Below the pieces are notes generated by a model, which was given only the letters and a program-made list of their open reading frames with translations, did no database searches and had not been told where the DNA came from. Positions 36,077 to 45,127 of a stretch of 64,000 nucleotides of DNA are shown piece by piece. The stretch is taken from contig CP033784.1 in assembly GCA_003955985.1 (NCBI GenBank), positions 248,001 to 312,000 of the forward strand. Direction: 5' to 3'. Made by a program: the position numbers and the translations under genes. Every line of letters starts with the position of its first letter. Within the stretch, counting starts at the first letter, position 1. Source of the DNA: Corynebacterium jeikeium. Its GTDB lineage: Bacteria; Actinomycetota; Actinomycetes; Mycobacteriales; Mycobacteriaceae.

Positions 36077-36555
36077 GAGCGTGCTCCTTTGTCTTCGCCA
36101 TTGGAGGCAATGCCATCCGGCAGTGGCAGACCATGGTCGACCTCAGCGGCAACACCGACGACGGCATCCGGGTCAATGAACTGGTCTGCGTTGTATTCCT
36201 CGAAGACAAATGCCTTCGGGCGGGGGACATCGCGGAGGCGGGGGACGAGGTGCTCCTCCATGTCGTAGAGGGAGTCGTACAGCGCGTCCAGGTCGGCACC
36301 GAAGATCGCGTGGATGATAAACAACCGTCCCGCATCGGTTTCACGGACGCCGCAGACCAGCGTGCCCGGGGTCATGGTGATGGACTCGGCAAAGAGAGTG
36401 ACCTCAAGGTCAGACTTCACACGCAGCGGCAGTCCAATGAGCACCGGCTGCTGCTTCTGGTTCGGGCGCAGAGTATCGAGCACCACGTCCGTCGCAGCTA
36501 CAACAACCTGCCAGACCAGCCAGAGGGAATAGCGGATAACGTGTAGAAACTTCAT
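36073..36555 (-). CDS. mrpE: Mrp/Mnh antiporter subunit E
   Basis: A 160-residue protein with an N-terminal membrane region (HVIRYSLWLVWQVVVAATDVV). A soluble part follows with SITMTPGTLVCGVRE, close to the conserved TPGT segment of MnhE. It overlaps both neighbours, with its start in the mrpD stop (TGATG). Confidence 0.9.
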   Translation of the reverse strand: MKFLHVIRYSLWLVWQVVVAATDVVLDTLRPNQKQQPVLIGLPLRVKSDLEVTLFAESITMTPGTLVCGVRETDAGRLFIIHAIFGADLDALYDSLYDMEEHLVPRLRDVPRPKAFVFEEYNADQFIDPDAVVGVAAEVDHGLPLPDGIASNGEDKGARS

Positions 36556-38126
36556 CAGTAAATACCTCCGATGGCGTTTTCAACTCCGCCGAGTGTGGCC
36601 TCGCGGTAGCCATCAATATTCAGCAGCGCATCGGCCGCGCCGGTGGTCGCCCAAGTGACGGCGCCGACCGCGACGAACATGGCCACGGAAACAATTGCCA
36701 GCATGGCGGACGGCGCAACCAGCGTTCCCGGAACACGAACCGAATCATCCACGCCCTGCATGGGTCGGCCCCAGAAGACCGCGCGCCACAGGCGAATCAT
36801 GGCCAGCAGCGAGCCCAGTGAGGCAACGATGATTGCGGTGATCGCAACAATCGAGCGAGCATCGCCAGTGGCGGCAGAGGCAAAGACAATGCCCACCTTG
36901 CCCCACACGCCGGAAAACGGTGGGAAGCCCACAATGGAGAAGCTCATTGCCGCCATCACCCAGGCAACCGCTTGGTCGCGGCGAGCAAGCCCCGAAAGCC
37001 TAGAGAGCGTACCCGTACCGTAGGTCTCTTCCACCGCGCCGGAGCCCAGAATGAGGGCGCCGACAGTCACCATGTGGTGGATTGCGTAGAAAATACCCGC
37101 AGCCAGGGCAGCCTTGGCGCTGCCCCCGTCGTTAGCGTCCGTGAACGCCAACACGATCAGAATGAACGGCATACCCGTGACCATCTGGTAGGCCAGCACC
37201 TCACGCATGGTGTTCTCCGCGAGACCAGCAAACGCGCCGACCAGCATCGAGATCGCCATGATGATAATGATCGGCCAGTGCCAGGAGGGATTCATGCCCA
37301 CAATCACGACGTAAATGCGGAAGAGCATGTACACCGCAACCTTCGTGTGCACCGCAGAGAACAGTGCCATCACCGCAGGGCTTGTCGACGGGTACGTCCT
37401 CGGCAGCCATGTGTGCGCCGGAACCAAACCAGCCTTCACACACAGCGCAATGATGACAATGCCCAGCGCGACCACACCCGTGCCGCCGGGGCCGCCCTCG
37501 CTGGCCATGTCGGCCAGCATTGCGATGTTCACATTGCCCGCCGAGCCGTAAATCAGCGCGACACCAATCAGCAGCACCGTGGAGGTCAAGAGGTTGACCA
37601 GCACGAAGTTACGGCCAGCAGCCAGGCGGTGCCAGGTACCGGTTACCGCGATCAGGCCATAGGACGGCAGCAGCATGACCTCCATGAACACGAAGAAGTT
37701 GAACAAATCGGCAGTCAGGAAAGCACCCGACATACCGGACAACATCATCAGCGTCAGGGAGGGGAAGAACCGCGAAGTGTTTTCGCCCGCGACGTGGGCG
37801 AACCAGTTACCGATGGCAACCACAGCCGCGGCCACACCCAGCATCAGCATGGAGAACGTGTCCGCCAAGAAAGGAATCGAGATACCACCGGGGAACGCGC
37901 CCACACCGTGGCCGACCGGGCCGTTGTCAGCGACGTAGAACATCACCCAAAACGCAGCCAGCGACGACAGTGCCGGAACGGCGATGCCCATCGTCGCGCG
38001 CATCCACAGCTTCGGCAGGATGGCTGTGACTGCCGACAAAATCAGCGGCAGTGCCGCAAACAGTGGCAGTAGTGAAGACAGAGTTGAAGGAGACATTGCA
38101 GAGGTCATTGCAGAGGCTTCTACCAT
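36555..38126 (-). CDS. mrpD: Mrp/Mnh antiporter subunit D
   Basis: A 523-residue proton-channel subunit homologous to respiratory complex I NuoN/NuoM, about 14 helices. Family marks are FVFMEVMLLPSYGLIAV, the Lys-bearing ALCVKAGLVPAHTWLPRTYP and FSAVHTKVAVYMLFR. It overlaps mrpC by 7 bases. MrpA and MrpD form the ion-translocating half-channels. Confidence 0.94.
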   Translation of the reverse strand: MVEASAMTSAMSPSTLSSLLPLFAALPLILSAVTAILPKLWMRATMGIAVPALSSLAAFWVMFYVADNGPVGHGVGAFPGGISIPFLADTFSMLMLGVAAAVVAIGNWFAHVAGENTSRFFPSLTLMMLSGMSGAFLTADLFNFFVFMEVMLLPSYGLIAVTGTWHRLAAGRNFVLVNLLTSTVLLIGVALIYGSAGNVNIAMLADMASEGGPGGTGVVALGIVIIALCVKAGLVPAHTWLPRTYPSTSPAVMALFSAVHTKVAVYMLFRIYVVIVGMNPSWHWPIIIIMAISMLVGAFAGLAENTMREVLAYQMVTGMPFILIVLAFTDANDGGSAKAALAAGIFYAIHHMVTVGALILGSGAVEETYGTGTLSRLSGLARRDQAVAWVMAAMSFSIVGFPPFSGVWGKVGIVFASAATGDARSIVAITAIIVASLGSLLAMIRLWRAVFWGRPMQGVDDSVRVPGTLVAPSAMLAIVSVAMFVAVGAVTWATTGAADALLNIDGYREATLGGVENAIGGIY

Positions 38127-38602
38127 TTCTCGTCACCGCCGAAAGGAGTCTCGCGCGGGAACTTGTTCGGAGCCGAAGAGACCCCTGGGGTACCGGTGAC
38201 CGTGGAGTCCGAGTCCGCCGGAACATTCTTACCCGCACGACGACCAGCCGTCGACAGCTGCCGCATAGCCTCGCGGTCCTCATGGATACGAGTGTCGTCA
38301 TCGCGGCCCAAACCAGCCAGTGCCAGCATGAAGGCGGTCACAGCCATGGTGATCACGATGGCCGTCAGCACGAATGCCTGCGGCAACGGGTCAGCCATCT
38401 GCTCGGCAGCGCCAGCGCCCGCAGTGGCTTCGTTGCCCAGCAGCGGCTCGCCGCGCCAGGCACCGACGCCCGTGGACAAAATAATCAGGTTGGCGGCATG
38501 CGAAATCAGAGTCATACCGATAATGGTGCGTAGCATGCCGCGCTGTAGCACCAGATACGTGCCACCGCCTGCGAGGACGGCAGCCATGATGGCGATAATC
38601 AC
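38120..38602 (-). CDS. mrpC: Mrp/Mnh antiporter subunit C
   Basis: A 160-residue NuoK-like subunit with three helices (LAGGGTYLVLQRGMLRTIIG, MTLISHAANLIILSTG, LPQAFVLTAIVITMAVTAF). The C-terminal cytoplasmic tail is longer than usual, about 40 residues. GTG start overlapping the mrpA stop (GTGA). Confidence 0.92.
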   Translation of the reverse strand: MIIAIMAAVLAGGGTYLVLQRGMLRTIIGMTLISHAANLIILSTGVGAWRGEPLLGNEATAGAGAAEQMADPLPQAFVLTAIVITMAVTAFMLALAGLGRDDDTRIHEDREAMRQLSTAGRRAGKNVPADSDSTVTGTPGVSSAPNKFPRETPFGGDEKW

Positions 38603-41600
38603 TTCTTGGCCTCCTCAACGGTGGCATGAGCTGGGGCGGGGGCGGAGGTGCTCTCCGTTTCTGAGGCGAACACGCCCATCTCCGGCGGCACCCGCAAGCT
38701 CGAGCGGTCTGAGTAGAGATCCTGCAGCACATCGTCCGACCCAGTCACACCAGGACGGTTCGGGCCGCCCAGGAGATTCAGCGCGGTTGCCACAATGCCG
38801 ATGACGGCCAGGTACACGCCGACGTCGAAAAGCAATGCCGTGGTGAGGTGCTGACCCAGGAACTCGCCGTACAGCGGTGCCAAGAACGACCCCTTGGCGA
38901 AACCGATGAAGCCCGTGCCGATAGCCGTGATGACACCCGCAGCGCTGAGCACTGCCGGGATCTTCTCGCCAAAGACCAGCTCGTCGCGGTCCTTGGACAG
39001 GTAAATCAGCATGACGGCAGCGGCGCCAATCAGCGCCGCGTTGAAGCCGCCGCCCGGAGCGGTACCGCCGCGGTAGAGAACCACAGCGGACAGGGCGAAC
39101 AGAAGCGGAGCCAACCAGCGGACCAGCCAACGCATCATGATGGAGTTCAGAGCGGGCTCCGCAAGCGGGGAAGGCTGATCGAGCAGGTGCGGGAAGCGAG
39201 GCATAGACGTGACAACCGCCGCCATCGCGACACCCGCCATACCGAGAACCGCCAGCTCACCCATGGTATCGAAAGCACGGAACTCAACCAGGATCACGTT
39301 GACAATGTTGGTCTCGCCCGTGACCTTCTCAGTGTTATCGATGTACCACTGCGCGACCTCAGGCATCTGGCGACGGCCAGTGAGGAACCACACCGCGCCG
39401 AACGTAGCCAAGCCCACGGCAACTGCCACAACCGCCGCCGAGGCACGGCGGTTCTGCGAGGTCTCAGAGAACGCACGTGGCTGGAAGCGCAGCACCAGCA
39501 TCATCAGCACGACAGTCAGGATTTCCACCATGAACTGCGTCAATGCCACATCCGGTGCGCCCAGCAGGAGAATCTGCAACGTGACACCAACACCGGTGAC
39601 GCTGAGCAGCACAGCCGCCTGTAGACGGTTCTTTGCCCGAAGCGTGGCCCACACACCAATCAGGACAACGACCAGCGGAATCATATCGGTCAGGTGGTCG
39701 ATGTCGTCGATCTTCGGTAGCACCGGAGCACCGCCGACACCCGGAGCGATTGCAATGACCAGGGCGTACACCGCGAGCAGACCAAGCAGCGGCAACAGGT
39801 GACGCGACGGCTGATGCGAACGCGCCATCTTCGCCAGCGCGCGACCCACGCGCTGCGAGACGCTCAGCGACGCATTGATTGCCTCCACGCCAGTGAACGG
39901 GAAGAGCTTGCGGTCTGCCATGACGGCGCCTACGCGGGCACGAGTGAAGATGAAGCCCACGCCGACAGCCAGCACAACCACAGAGATGATCAGTGGCACA
40001 TTCACGCCGTGCCACAGGCTCAAGTGCGATTCCTGAGTCGTGCCAGCCGGAAGCTGACCGACCGTATCGGCCACGCGGTCCAGCGGGCGGTTCAAAATAG
40101 CGCCGGCAGCGAAGGCGGCTGGAAGGCTAAGCACGCCAGGGATGGCAGCCGGAAGCCACAGCGAAATCGGGGCCTCAGTGATGTGGTCAACGTTGCGCGG
40201 ACCATCCACGAACGCACCGAACACCAAACGTGCCGAGTACGCGAAAGTACCAATCGCACCAATTGCCGCCACTGTCAGCAGGATGACCACGCCGGTGTTG
40301 GTCAAAGGTGCGCCCTCGAATGCGGTCAGCATGCCCTCCTTCGACATGAAGCCGAAAAACGGCGGAATTGCCGCCATCGATGCCGCACCGAAAATCATCG
40401 AGCCAAAGCTCCACGGCATCTGCTTCCACAGCGGACCCAAGCGACGAATGTCGCGCGTGCCCGCCTGGTGATCAACCACGCCAGCCATCATGAACAGCGA
40501 AGACTTAAACATCGCATGCGCAATGGTGTGCACAACCGCAGCCATAATGGCGAACTTCGTGCCCACACCAATCGTGGCGACAATCCAACCCAACTGCGAG
40601 ACCGTCGAGTACGCAATCAGCTTCTTCAAGTCAGTCTGCTGCAACGCAAAGTAGGCCGTGGCAACAGCCGTCCACATACCCATGACAATCAGCAGCAACT
40701 GCCACACGCGCACGTCCGCGAAGACCGTGGAAAAACGCATCAGCAGGTAAACGCCCGCCTTGACGACGGCCGCTGCGTGCAAGAAAGCCGAGACGGGAGT
40801 TGCTGCCGCCATGGCCTCTGGAAGCCAGGCGTGGAAAGGGAACTGAGCTGCCTTCGTGAAAGCACCCAGGGCCACCAGCGCGGCAATGAGACTGCGTGCT
40901 GCCGGGTTGGCCTCCCACTCAGGCGAAGCCAAAACCTCGGTGAGGTTCGTGGAACCGGTCAGCCACACAGCACCGCCGAGGGCGGCCAGAAGCAGCAGGC
41001 CGCCGGTGAAGGTCAGCAGGAGTGTGCGCAACGAGCCCAACTCGCCCGACGAGCCCGACCTCGCAATGAGCAGGAACGACGCCATCGAGACCAGTTCCCA
41101 CCCGATGAAGAGGAGCATGATGTCGTCGGCAAGCACGAGGAGCAAAACCGCCAGCATGAACGCCGTCATCAGGACGTAGAAGCTCATCGCGGATTTCTTC
41201 GGCGGCAAATACGCGGTGGAGTAGATGAAGACTATCGAGCCCACCAACAGCGCCAAGAAGCTGAACACCATGGAGAGGGGATCGAGCTTCAGCGCAAACG
41301 CCGCGTTCAGTTCCGGGGACCAGACGCGGGACCAGGTGAAGGTGGTGCCGTCGAGAATATCGCCCGTTACACGCGAAAGCTGGACCACCGACGCGAGAAA
41401 AAACGCGACGATGGGCCAGCCTGCGTGACGACCAAGGAGCTTCACAAACAGCGGGGTCAGCGCCAGGGCAACCGCGACCAACAGCGGGACCGAAAGGAGG
41501 GTCAGGCTGTTGGTGGAGGTTTGGACTGTTTGGGCAGATTGGGCTGCTTGAGCTGCTTGAGCTGCGAGCGTTGTTGCGTGCTCTGCGGAGCTGCTTGCTT

Positions 41601-41772
41601 GGGCGGTAATCGTTGCCGGGGCAGAAAGAACGGAATCTAAAGAATTCAATGTTGCCGATACGCCGCCGGACGCAAACTCAGAAGCCAATGTCTGGTCTGG
41701 TGGTGCGGTCGCCGACGGCGGACTGGCTGTAAAGGGGCTGGCTGATGCCAGAGCTGTTGCCAGGTGCGTCAC
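38599..41772 (-). CDS. mrpA: Mrp/Mnh antiporter subunit A fused to subunit B domain
   Basis: A 1057-residue NuoL-like subunit. Core segments are FIGWELVSMASFLLIARSG, AAQFPFHAWLPEAMAAATP and STVSQLGWIVATIGVG. The C-terminal third carries the MrpB-type domain (YRGGTAPGGGFNAALIG, then LLFDVGVYLAVIGIVATAL), a fusion common in actinobacteria and explaining the absence of a separate mrpB. From GTG at 41772 the first 90 residues are an Ala/Ser/Thr-rich extension without homology I recognise; the true start may be further in. It is the first gene of the operon. Confidence 0.92.
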   Translation of the reverse strand: MTHLATALASASPFTASPPSATAPPDQTLASEFASGGVSATLNSLDSVLSAPATITAQASSSAEHATTLAAQAAQAAQSAQTVQTSTNSLTLLSVPLLVAVALALTPLFVKLLGRHAGWPIVAFFLASVVQLSRVTGDILDGTTFTWSRVWSPELNAAFALKLDPLSMVFSFLALLVGSIVFIYSTAYLPPKKSAMSFYVLMTAFMLAVLLLVLADDIMLLFIGWELVSMASFLLIARSGSSGELGSLRTLLLTFTGGLLLLAALGGAVWLTGSTNLTEVLASPEWEANPAARSLIAALVALGAFTKAAQFPFHAWLPEAMAAATPVSAFLHAAAVVKAGVYLLMRFSTVFADVRVWQLLLIVMGMWTAVATAYFALQQTDLKKLIAYSTVSQLGWIVATIGVGTKFAIMAAVVHTIAHAMFKSSLFMMAGVVDHQAGTRDIRRLGPLWKQMPWSFGSMIFGAASMAAIPPFFGFMSKEGMLTAFEGAPLTNTGVVILLTVAAIGAIGTFAYSARLVFGAFVDGPRNVDHITEAPISLWLPAAIPGVLSLPAAFAAGAILNRPLDRVADTVGQLPAGTTQESHLSLWHGVNVPLIISVVVLAVGVGFIFTRARVGAVMADRKLFPFTGVEAINASLSVSQRVGRALAKMARSHQPSRHLLPLLGLLAVYALVIAIAPGVGGAPVLPKIDDIDHLTDMIPLVVVLIGVWATLRAKNRLQAAVLLSVTGVGVTLQILLLGAPDVALTQFMVEILTVVLMMLVLRFQPRAFSETSQNRRASAAVVAVAVGLATFGAVWFLTGRRQMPEVAQWYIDNTEKVTGETNIVNVILVEFRAFDTMGELAVLGMAGVAMAAVVTSMPRFPHLLDQPSPLAEPALNSIMMRWLVRWLAPLLFALSAVVLYRGGTAPGGGFNAALIGAAAVMLIYLSKDRDELVFGEKIPAVLSAAGVITAIGTGFIGFAKGSFLAPLYGEFLGQHLTTALLFDVGVYLAVIGIVATALNLLGGPNRPGVTGSDDVLQDLYSDRSSLRVPPEMGVFASETESTSAPAPAHATVEEAKK

Positions 41773-42227
41773 TTGGGGGCTACTTTCACATTGCTGTTAA
41801 AAAGGTTCGTACTTCTACAGACTAACAGCCACGAAATTGCTCCACGCGGGGTGAAAGGGGCATTTGGGGGAGCGGGGAAAGGCTCTGTGAATCCAGTAGT
41901 AAAAATACATAGGAACGAGTGATGGACGGCGCGTCGATCCTAGTTACTGACTGCGTTTATGTCAGATGGTGTTGGGGGCGATGAGAGTTACTGACTGCGT
42001 TTATGTCAAAAATGGCCCGAAAAATGGCTTGAAAGTGTCATAAACTCAGACAGTTTCACATTTGCAGCCCCTGAGTTTTCGGGTTGACAGTTTTGCCACG
42101 TAACCCCGTAACCCCGGGCTGTGGTGCTGCCGCGGTTGGGGTCTGACTAGTCGCTATCTTGAGAGTCAGACACGCTCTTTGGCTATCAACCCTGAACGGC
42201 GGCGAAAAGTAGGCCCAGAAGCCAATG
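41773..42227. other. Region upstream of mrpA with IS30 remnants
   Basis: The first 160 bases should carry the mrp promoter on the minus strand; no box is clear. IS30 end remnants lie at 41942-42067, then a GC-rich stretch without a trusted gene up to the attL site. Confidence 0.55.
41942..42067. mobile_element. IS30-derived remnants: one solo left end and one 82-bp MITE-like unit
   Basis: AGTTACTGACTGCGTTTATG plus TCA occurs at 41942-41964 and again at 41986-42008. The second copy runs directly into AAAAATGGC and then the right end (42030-42067, matching 10898-10935 with a few changes). The 82-bp unit 41986-42067 is therefore the IS30 element at 9409-10935 with the transposase deleted and both ends kept. 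The first copy also shares the flank GTCGATCC with the full element. Confidence 0.8.
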
Positions 42228-42323
42228 ACAAACCCCTCCCTCACTTGGATAACTCCAGGTGAGAGAGGGTTTCTACTTGGTCGGGGTAGCGGGATTTGAA
42301 CCCACGGCCTCTTCGTCCCGAAC
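42228..42323. repeat. attL: 96-bp direct repeat with truncated tRNA-Pro
   Basis: Matches 50731-50826 at 94 of 96 positions. It includes the 3' part of tRNA-Pro from the anticodon loop to CCA and the tRNA terminator hairpin, then diverges at GTCCCGAAC-TATGCT, so the tRNA copy here is only a fragment. Confidence 0.92.
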
Positions 42324-42423
42324 TATGCTAACTGGGTAAACGATGAGTGCCGATGGTGTTGGCAGTGATTAACAATGCTGGTCAAAAGCGTTTAGTAGAT
42401 TGGCAATGTTGGCCAGAGTCACT

Positions 42424-42447
42424 GCAATAGTGAAATTATAGTGAAAT
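42424..42447. promoter_or_regulatory. Putative integrase arm-type site, left
   Basis: A 24-base sequence with two ATAGTGAAAT-like boxes 12 bases apart. The same 24 bases with one change lie at 50686-50709 by the other att site. Paired repeats of about 10 bases near both att cores are how tyrosine-integrase arm sites look. Confidence 0.6.
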
Positions 42448-42575
42448 ATCGCAGTCGGACTCACTAGGAAGATGCTGAGGTGTAACACTCTTCGACGCGC
42501 ATCAATCCGTATACTCGATTAATCTAAAGATGCCCTAGGAAACGCTCTTGCTAGCAGAGCTCAAAAAGGGCAAAG

Positions 42576-42633
42576 ACCTCACTGACTACCAGCGACGCTT
42601 ACCCCCCCCCTCCCCGCGTCACGGCAGTGAGGT
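42576..42633 (-). terminator. Inverted repeat at the end of the minus-strand module
   Basis: ACCTCACTG and CAGTGAGGT form a 9-bp stem with a 40-base GC-rich loop, and on the minus strand a CTTTGCCCTTTTT follows. It may end the long minus-strand transcript of the element. Confidence 0.45.
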
Positions 42634-42837
42634 TTTACTTTTACCCAAAGAAAGCTCACGGCAATGTTGATCGCGACACCCGATGACATGTCCAGCCTCA
42701 TCCACAGGAAGCTGAAATCGCTTAAACATGCGAGACGCTGCAAAAGCCCTGTTCGCAAATCAATTCTAAGCGGTTAAAGGGCAAGAGCACATACCCAAAC
42801 ACCCTCCAACCGCTCACAGAGCCTCCTGCAACACCCC

Positions 42838-43074
42838 CTAAACCCGCATAAACGGATTACGGCAACTCAACAGCTTCCGCTCCAAATCAGCCTTCGTTCG
42901 ATGCAGCCCAGCCAACTCCCGAGCAGCTGGATTCACCACAGGCTGCTTACGGGAACCAACCACCAAAGGCGACTCCCGAACAGCCTCAGACAAAACACCA
43001 ATCGTCTCCGACAACTGGTCAATCTGCTGCACCAAAGCAGCCTCATACTCAGACTTCGCATTCATGTCCGCCAT
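42838..43074 (-). CDS. Small helical phage-type protein, unknown
   Basis: A 78-residue, mostly helical protein (ALVQQIDQLSETIGVLSEAV, LHRTKADLERKLLS), probably a coiled coil. GGGAAGG lies upstream of the ATG. It is the last gene of the minus-strand module. Its position after the capsid gene would suit a small head or regulatory protein, but nothing specific is recognised. Confidence 0.6.
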   Translation of the reverse strand: MADMNAKSEYEAALVQQIDQLSETIGVLSEAVRESPLVVGSRKQPVVNPAARELAGLHRTKADLERKLLSCRNPFMRV

Positions 43075-43177
43075 GTAAAAAACCTTCCCTCGAAAATCCC
43101 TGACCCAGGCGCACCCGGAGCGTCATTGCCTTCCGGGCGACAGAAGCCTTGGGGGAGGGGGTGCTCCCCTGGGTCTG

Positions 43178-43363
43178 TTAGTGCTGGTTGTTGTGCGTTT
43201 CGTGGCCGATGCGGTCGCGGCGTTCGGTCATCTGCATGCGGAGTCGCATGGCGTCGAGGATGAGTCGGTGGTCGGTGGTGGGGGCGGTTCGCAGGTCGGT
43301 GATGATGTCGTTCATTTCACTGATCTGTCGGCACCATTCGTGGTAGTTGGAAAGTGGGTGCAT
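43178..43363 (-). CDS. Small helical protein, unknown
   Basis: A 61-residue basic and helical protein (CRQISEMNDIITDLRTAP, LDAMRLRMQMTERRDRIG). The start has AAGGAG seven bases upstream, directly after the capsid stop codon, so it is translated with the capsid gene. No family is recognised. Confidence 0.65.
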   Translation of the reverse strand: MHPLSNYHEWCRQISEMNDIITDLRTAPTTDHRLILDAMRLRMQMTERRDRIGHETHNNQH

Positions 43364-43373
43364 GGTGTACTCC

Positions 43374-44276
43374 TTACTTGGTTGTGATGACGGCGATGCG
43401 CTTGGGGTTGAGGACTGTCCATCCGATGCGGAGCTTGATGCGCAGCAGGGTGGAGTCGTATCGGAAGAGGGTGCTGGTGTCGGCGTCGAGGGTGGTGGCA
43501 GTCGCGGCGGTGAGGACGTTGGACTTGTCGCCGATGATGATCTTGCCCTTGTCTAGGTAGCGGCTTCCGATGAAGGGGATTCCGGCGACGTTTCGGCGTC
43601 GGATATCGTCTTGCGAGGTTGTCTGGATCAGTGGCTGATTGGAGTCTGCTGCAGTCTTGAGCTTTGCGAGTGCTGCCCAATCGAGTGGATTGCCGATGAC
43701 GAACATTTCGTCTGCCTTGCCACCTTCAGCTTCGACCTGTCCAACTGCGTCGATGAACTGGTCGAGTGAGTCTCCGAGCGTGCCTGCGTTGGTGATGCCC
43801 TTCATGACTCCAATGCCTTGAAGCACATCATCATTGTTGGTCACGAATGCTTTGTCAGCTGCTTGGATGATGCCGGACTGGAGAGACCGATACATCGTTT
43901 CTTCGGTGATGCGACGCTGGCCTTGGGTTGGTGCCAGCAGCTCATTGGATAACTGGTGGAGCGCTGCGAGCTTCTTGGTCTTGAGCTGGACTTCTGCCAG
44001 CGATGCTTCTTCAAGTGGGATCTCGGAGCCTTCGGCGACGAATCCGACTGGTGGCGTGCCGTCGAGGTGTGGGACGCGGACGGTCTCACGGTCGGTGGCT
44101 GGCAGGGTAATCATGGTGCCGACCTGGTTAATCAGGGCGGTGTCGAGCAGTTCCTGCGGCTGGTAGGAGACGGTGTCTGGGGCGAAGGAGATGGGGGTGT
44201 CGGCGGAGACAAGCGGGGATGCCAGGATTGCCGGGGCAGGGGTGCCTTCGGTTGGGGTGTTGTTCGGGGTGGACAT
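43374..44276 (-). CDS. Phage major capsid protein (HK97 fold)
   Basis: A 300-residue capsid protein of the HK97/phage_capsid family. Marks are the substituted E-loop/spine region EGSEIPLEEASLAEVQLKTK with LAALHQLSNELL, the A-domain AAD-type segment and FIGSRYLDKGKIIIGD with RIGWTVLNPKRIAVIT at the end. There is no N-terminal delta domain, which fits a separate scaffolding protein upstream. The ATG at 44276 has AGGAG eight bases upstream; an upstream ATG at 44348 lacks one. It would build an icosahedral shell; no portal or terminase gene is present. Confidence 0.88.
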   Translation of the reverse strand: MSTPNNTPTEGTPAPAILASPLVSADTPISFAPDTVSYQPQELLDTALINQVGTMITLPATDRETVRVPHLDGTPPVGFVAEGSEIPLEEASLAEVQLKTKKLAALHQLSNELLAPTQGQRRITEETMYRSLQSGIIQAADKAFVTNNDDVLQGIGVMKGITNAGTLGDSLDQFIDAVGQVEAEGGKADEMFVIGNPLDWAALAKLKTAADSNQPLIQTTSQDDIRRRNVAGIPFIGSRYLDKGKIIIGDKSNVLTAATATTLDADTSTLFRYDSTLLRIKLRIGWTVLNPKRIAVITTK

Positions 44277-44434
44277 AGAAAGATACTCCTCAGGTGAGAA
44301 TGGAAAACTGTGTTTCTGTAATGCGCCTGGTTCGGCCAGGTTGTGCATTCTCCACCTGGGAGTATCGGGGTGCTATGCACCCACCTGGGGTGCCATAGAC
44401 TTTATGTGTTGATTATATCACGTAGTTGTGATAA

Positions 44435-45118
44435 TTACCGATTCTTGTCGAATACGGTCATGACGCGGCTGGACGGGGTGGAGGGGGAACCGTCGTATGG
44501 CATTTCGCCGGAGAAGCGTGGCTCGGATGGGATGCTCTCGCGATATGCCTTGATTGCTTCGTTGATGGTTTCCCAGTCTGGGTTGCGGTCGAATCCGATC
44601 TCGGCGAGGAAGTGGATATTCGCAACGGCCTGCGCAGCGTCGGACGGACGGAAGCCTCGGTTCCTCAGTGCGTTTACGATGTCGCTGCGATCCCACTCCA
44701 GCCAATCACTGATGAGGTCAAGGGCGATACCCTGAACCTTGTTGGCAGTCTTCTCGATGTCTTCGAGAGGTCCTTGCCCTGGGAACATCTCGCGTGGTGC
44801 GGTGGGGAATCCGATGCGGTCGAGGTGGCGGACAATGAGTTCTTCGCGGCGCTCTTGGTGGATGCGTTCGACCTCGGCTTCCAGCTCCTCGATGCGGGCT
44901 TCAGCTTCGCGCTGCTTTTGGCGTCGGGTTGCTGCTTCGCTGTTGGCGGACTTGAGGCGCTTTTCCAGCTCTGCGATATGGGAGTCCTGGTCGGTGGAGG
45001 TGTCCTCGGCTTCCTGGGCTGCCGGGGTGTCCTGCTGTGGGGTGGGGGTGTCAGCCTCCTGGATTGGGGTGTTGGTCTCCTGGTTGGTGTCCTGTGGTTC
45101 CTGGTGGTCTTCAGTCAT
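44435..45118 (-). CDS. Coiled-coil scaffold-like protein
   Basis: A 227-residue protein. Residues 1-45 are a Gln/Thr/Glu/Pro-rich disordered stretch. Residues about 46-95 form a strong coiled coil (IAELEKRLKSANSEAATRR, EARIEELEAEVERIHQERRE). The C-terminal domain follows (DIEKTANKVQGIALDLISDW). An acidic coiled-coil protein right before a capsid gene is the usual place and shape of a phage scaffolding protein. AAGGAGA precedes the ATG. Sequence identity to a named family was not established. Confidence 0.65.
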   Translation of the reverse strand: MTEDHQEPQDTNQETNTPIQEADTPTPQQDTPAAQEAEDTSTDQDSHIAELEKRLKSANSEAATRRQKQREAEARIEELEAEVERIHQERREELIVRHLDRIGFPTAPREMFPGQGPLEDIEKTANKVQGIALDLISDWLEWDRSDIVNALRNRGFRPSDAAQAVANIHFLAEIGFDRNPDWETINEAIKAYRESIPSEPRFSGEMPYDGSPSTPSSRVMTVFDKNR

Positions 45119-45127
45119 TGTGTCTCC

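Larger units (their letters stand above)
42324..42837. other. Left end of the element, non-coding
   Basis: About 510 bases with no trusted gene. It contains the arm-type repeat at 42424-42447, a hairpin at 42576-42633 and a run of nine C (42602-42610). Confidence 0.6.

Noticed and set aside
39799-41640. A 613-residue open frame antisense to mrpA
   Set aside because: High-GC shadow frame over a well-supported antiporter gene; hydrophilic Arg/His/Gln composition with no family.
43374-44276. Capsid protein considered as an encapsulin
   Set aside because: It lies in an integrase-bearing element beside a scaffold-like gene, and no cargo enzyme gene is present; phage capsid is the simpler reading.
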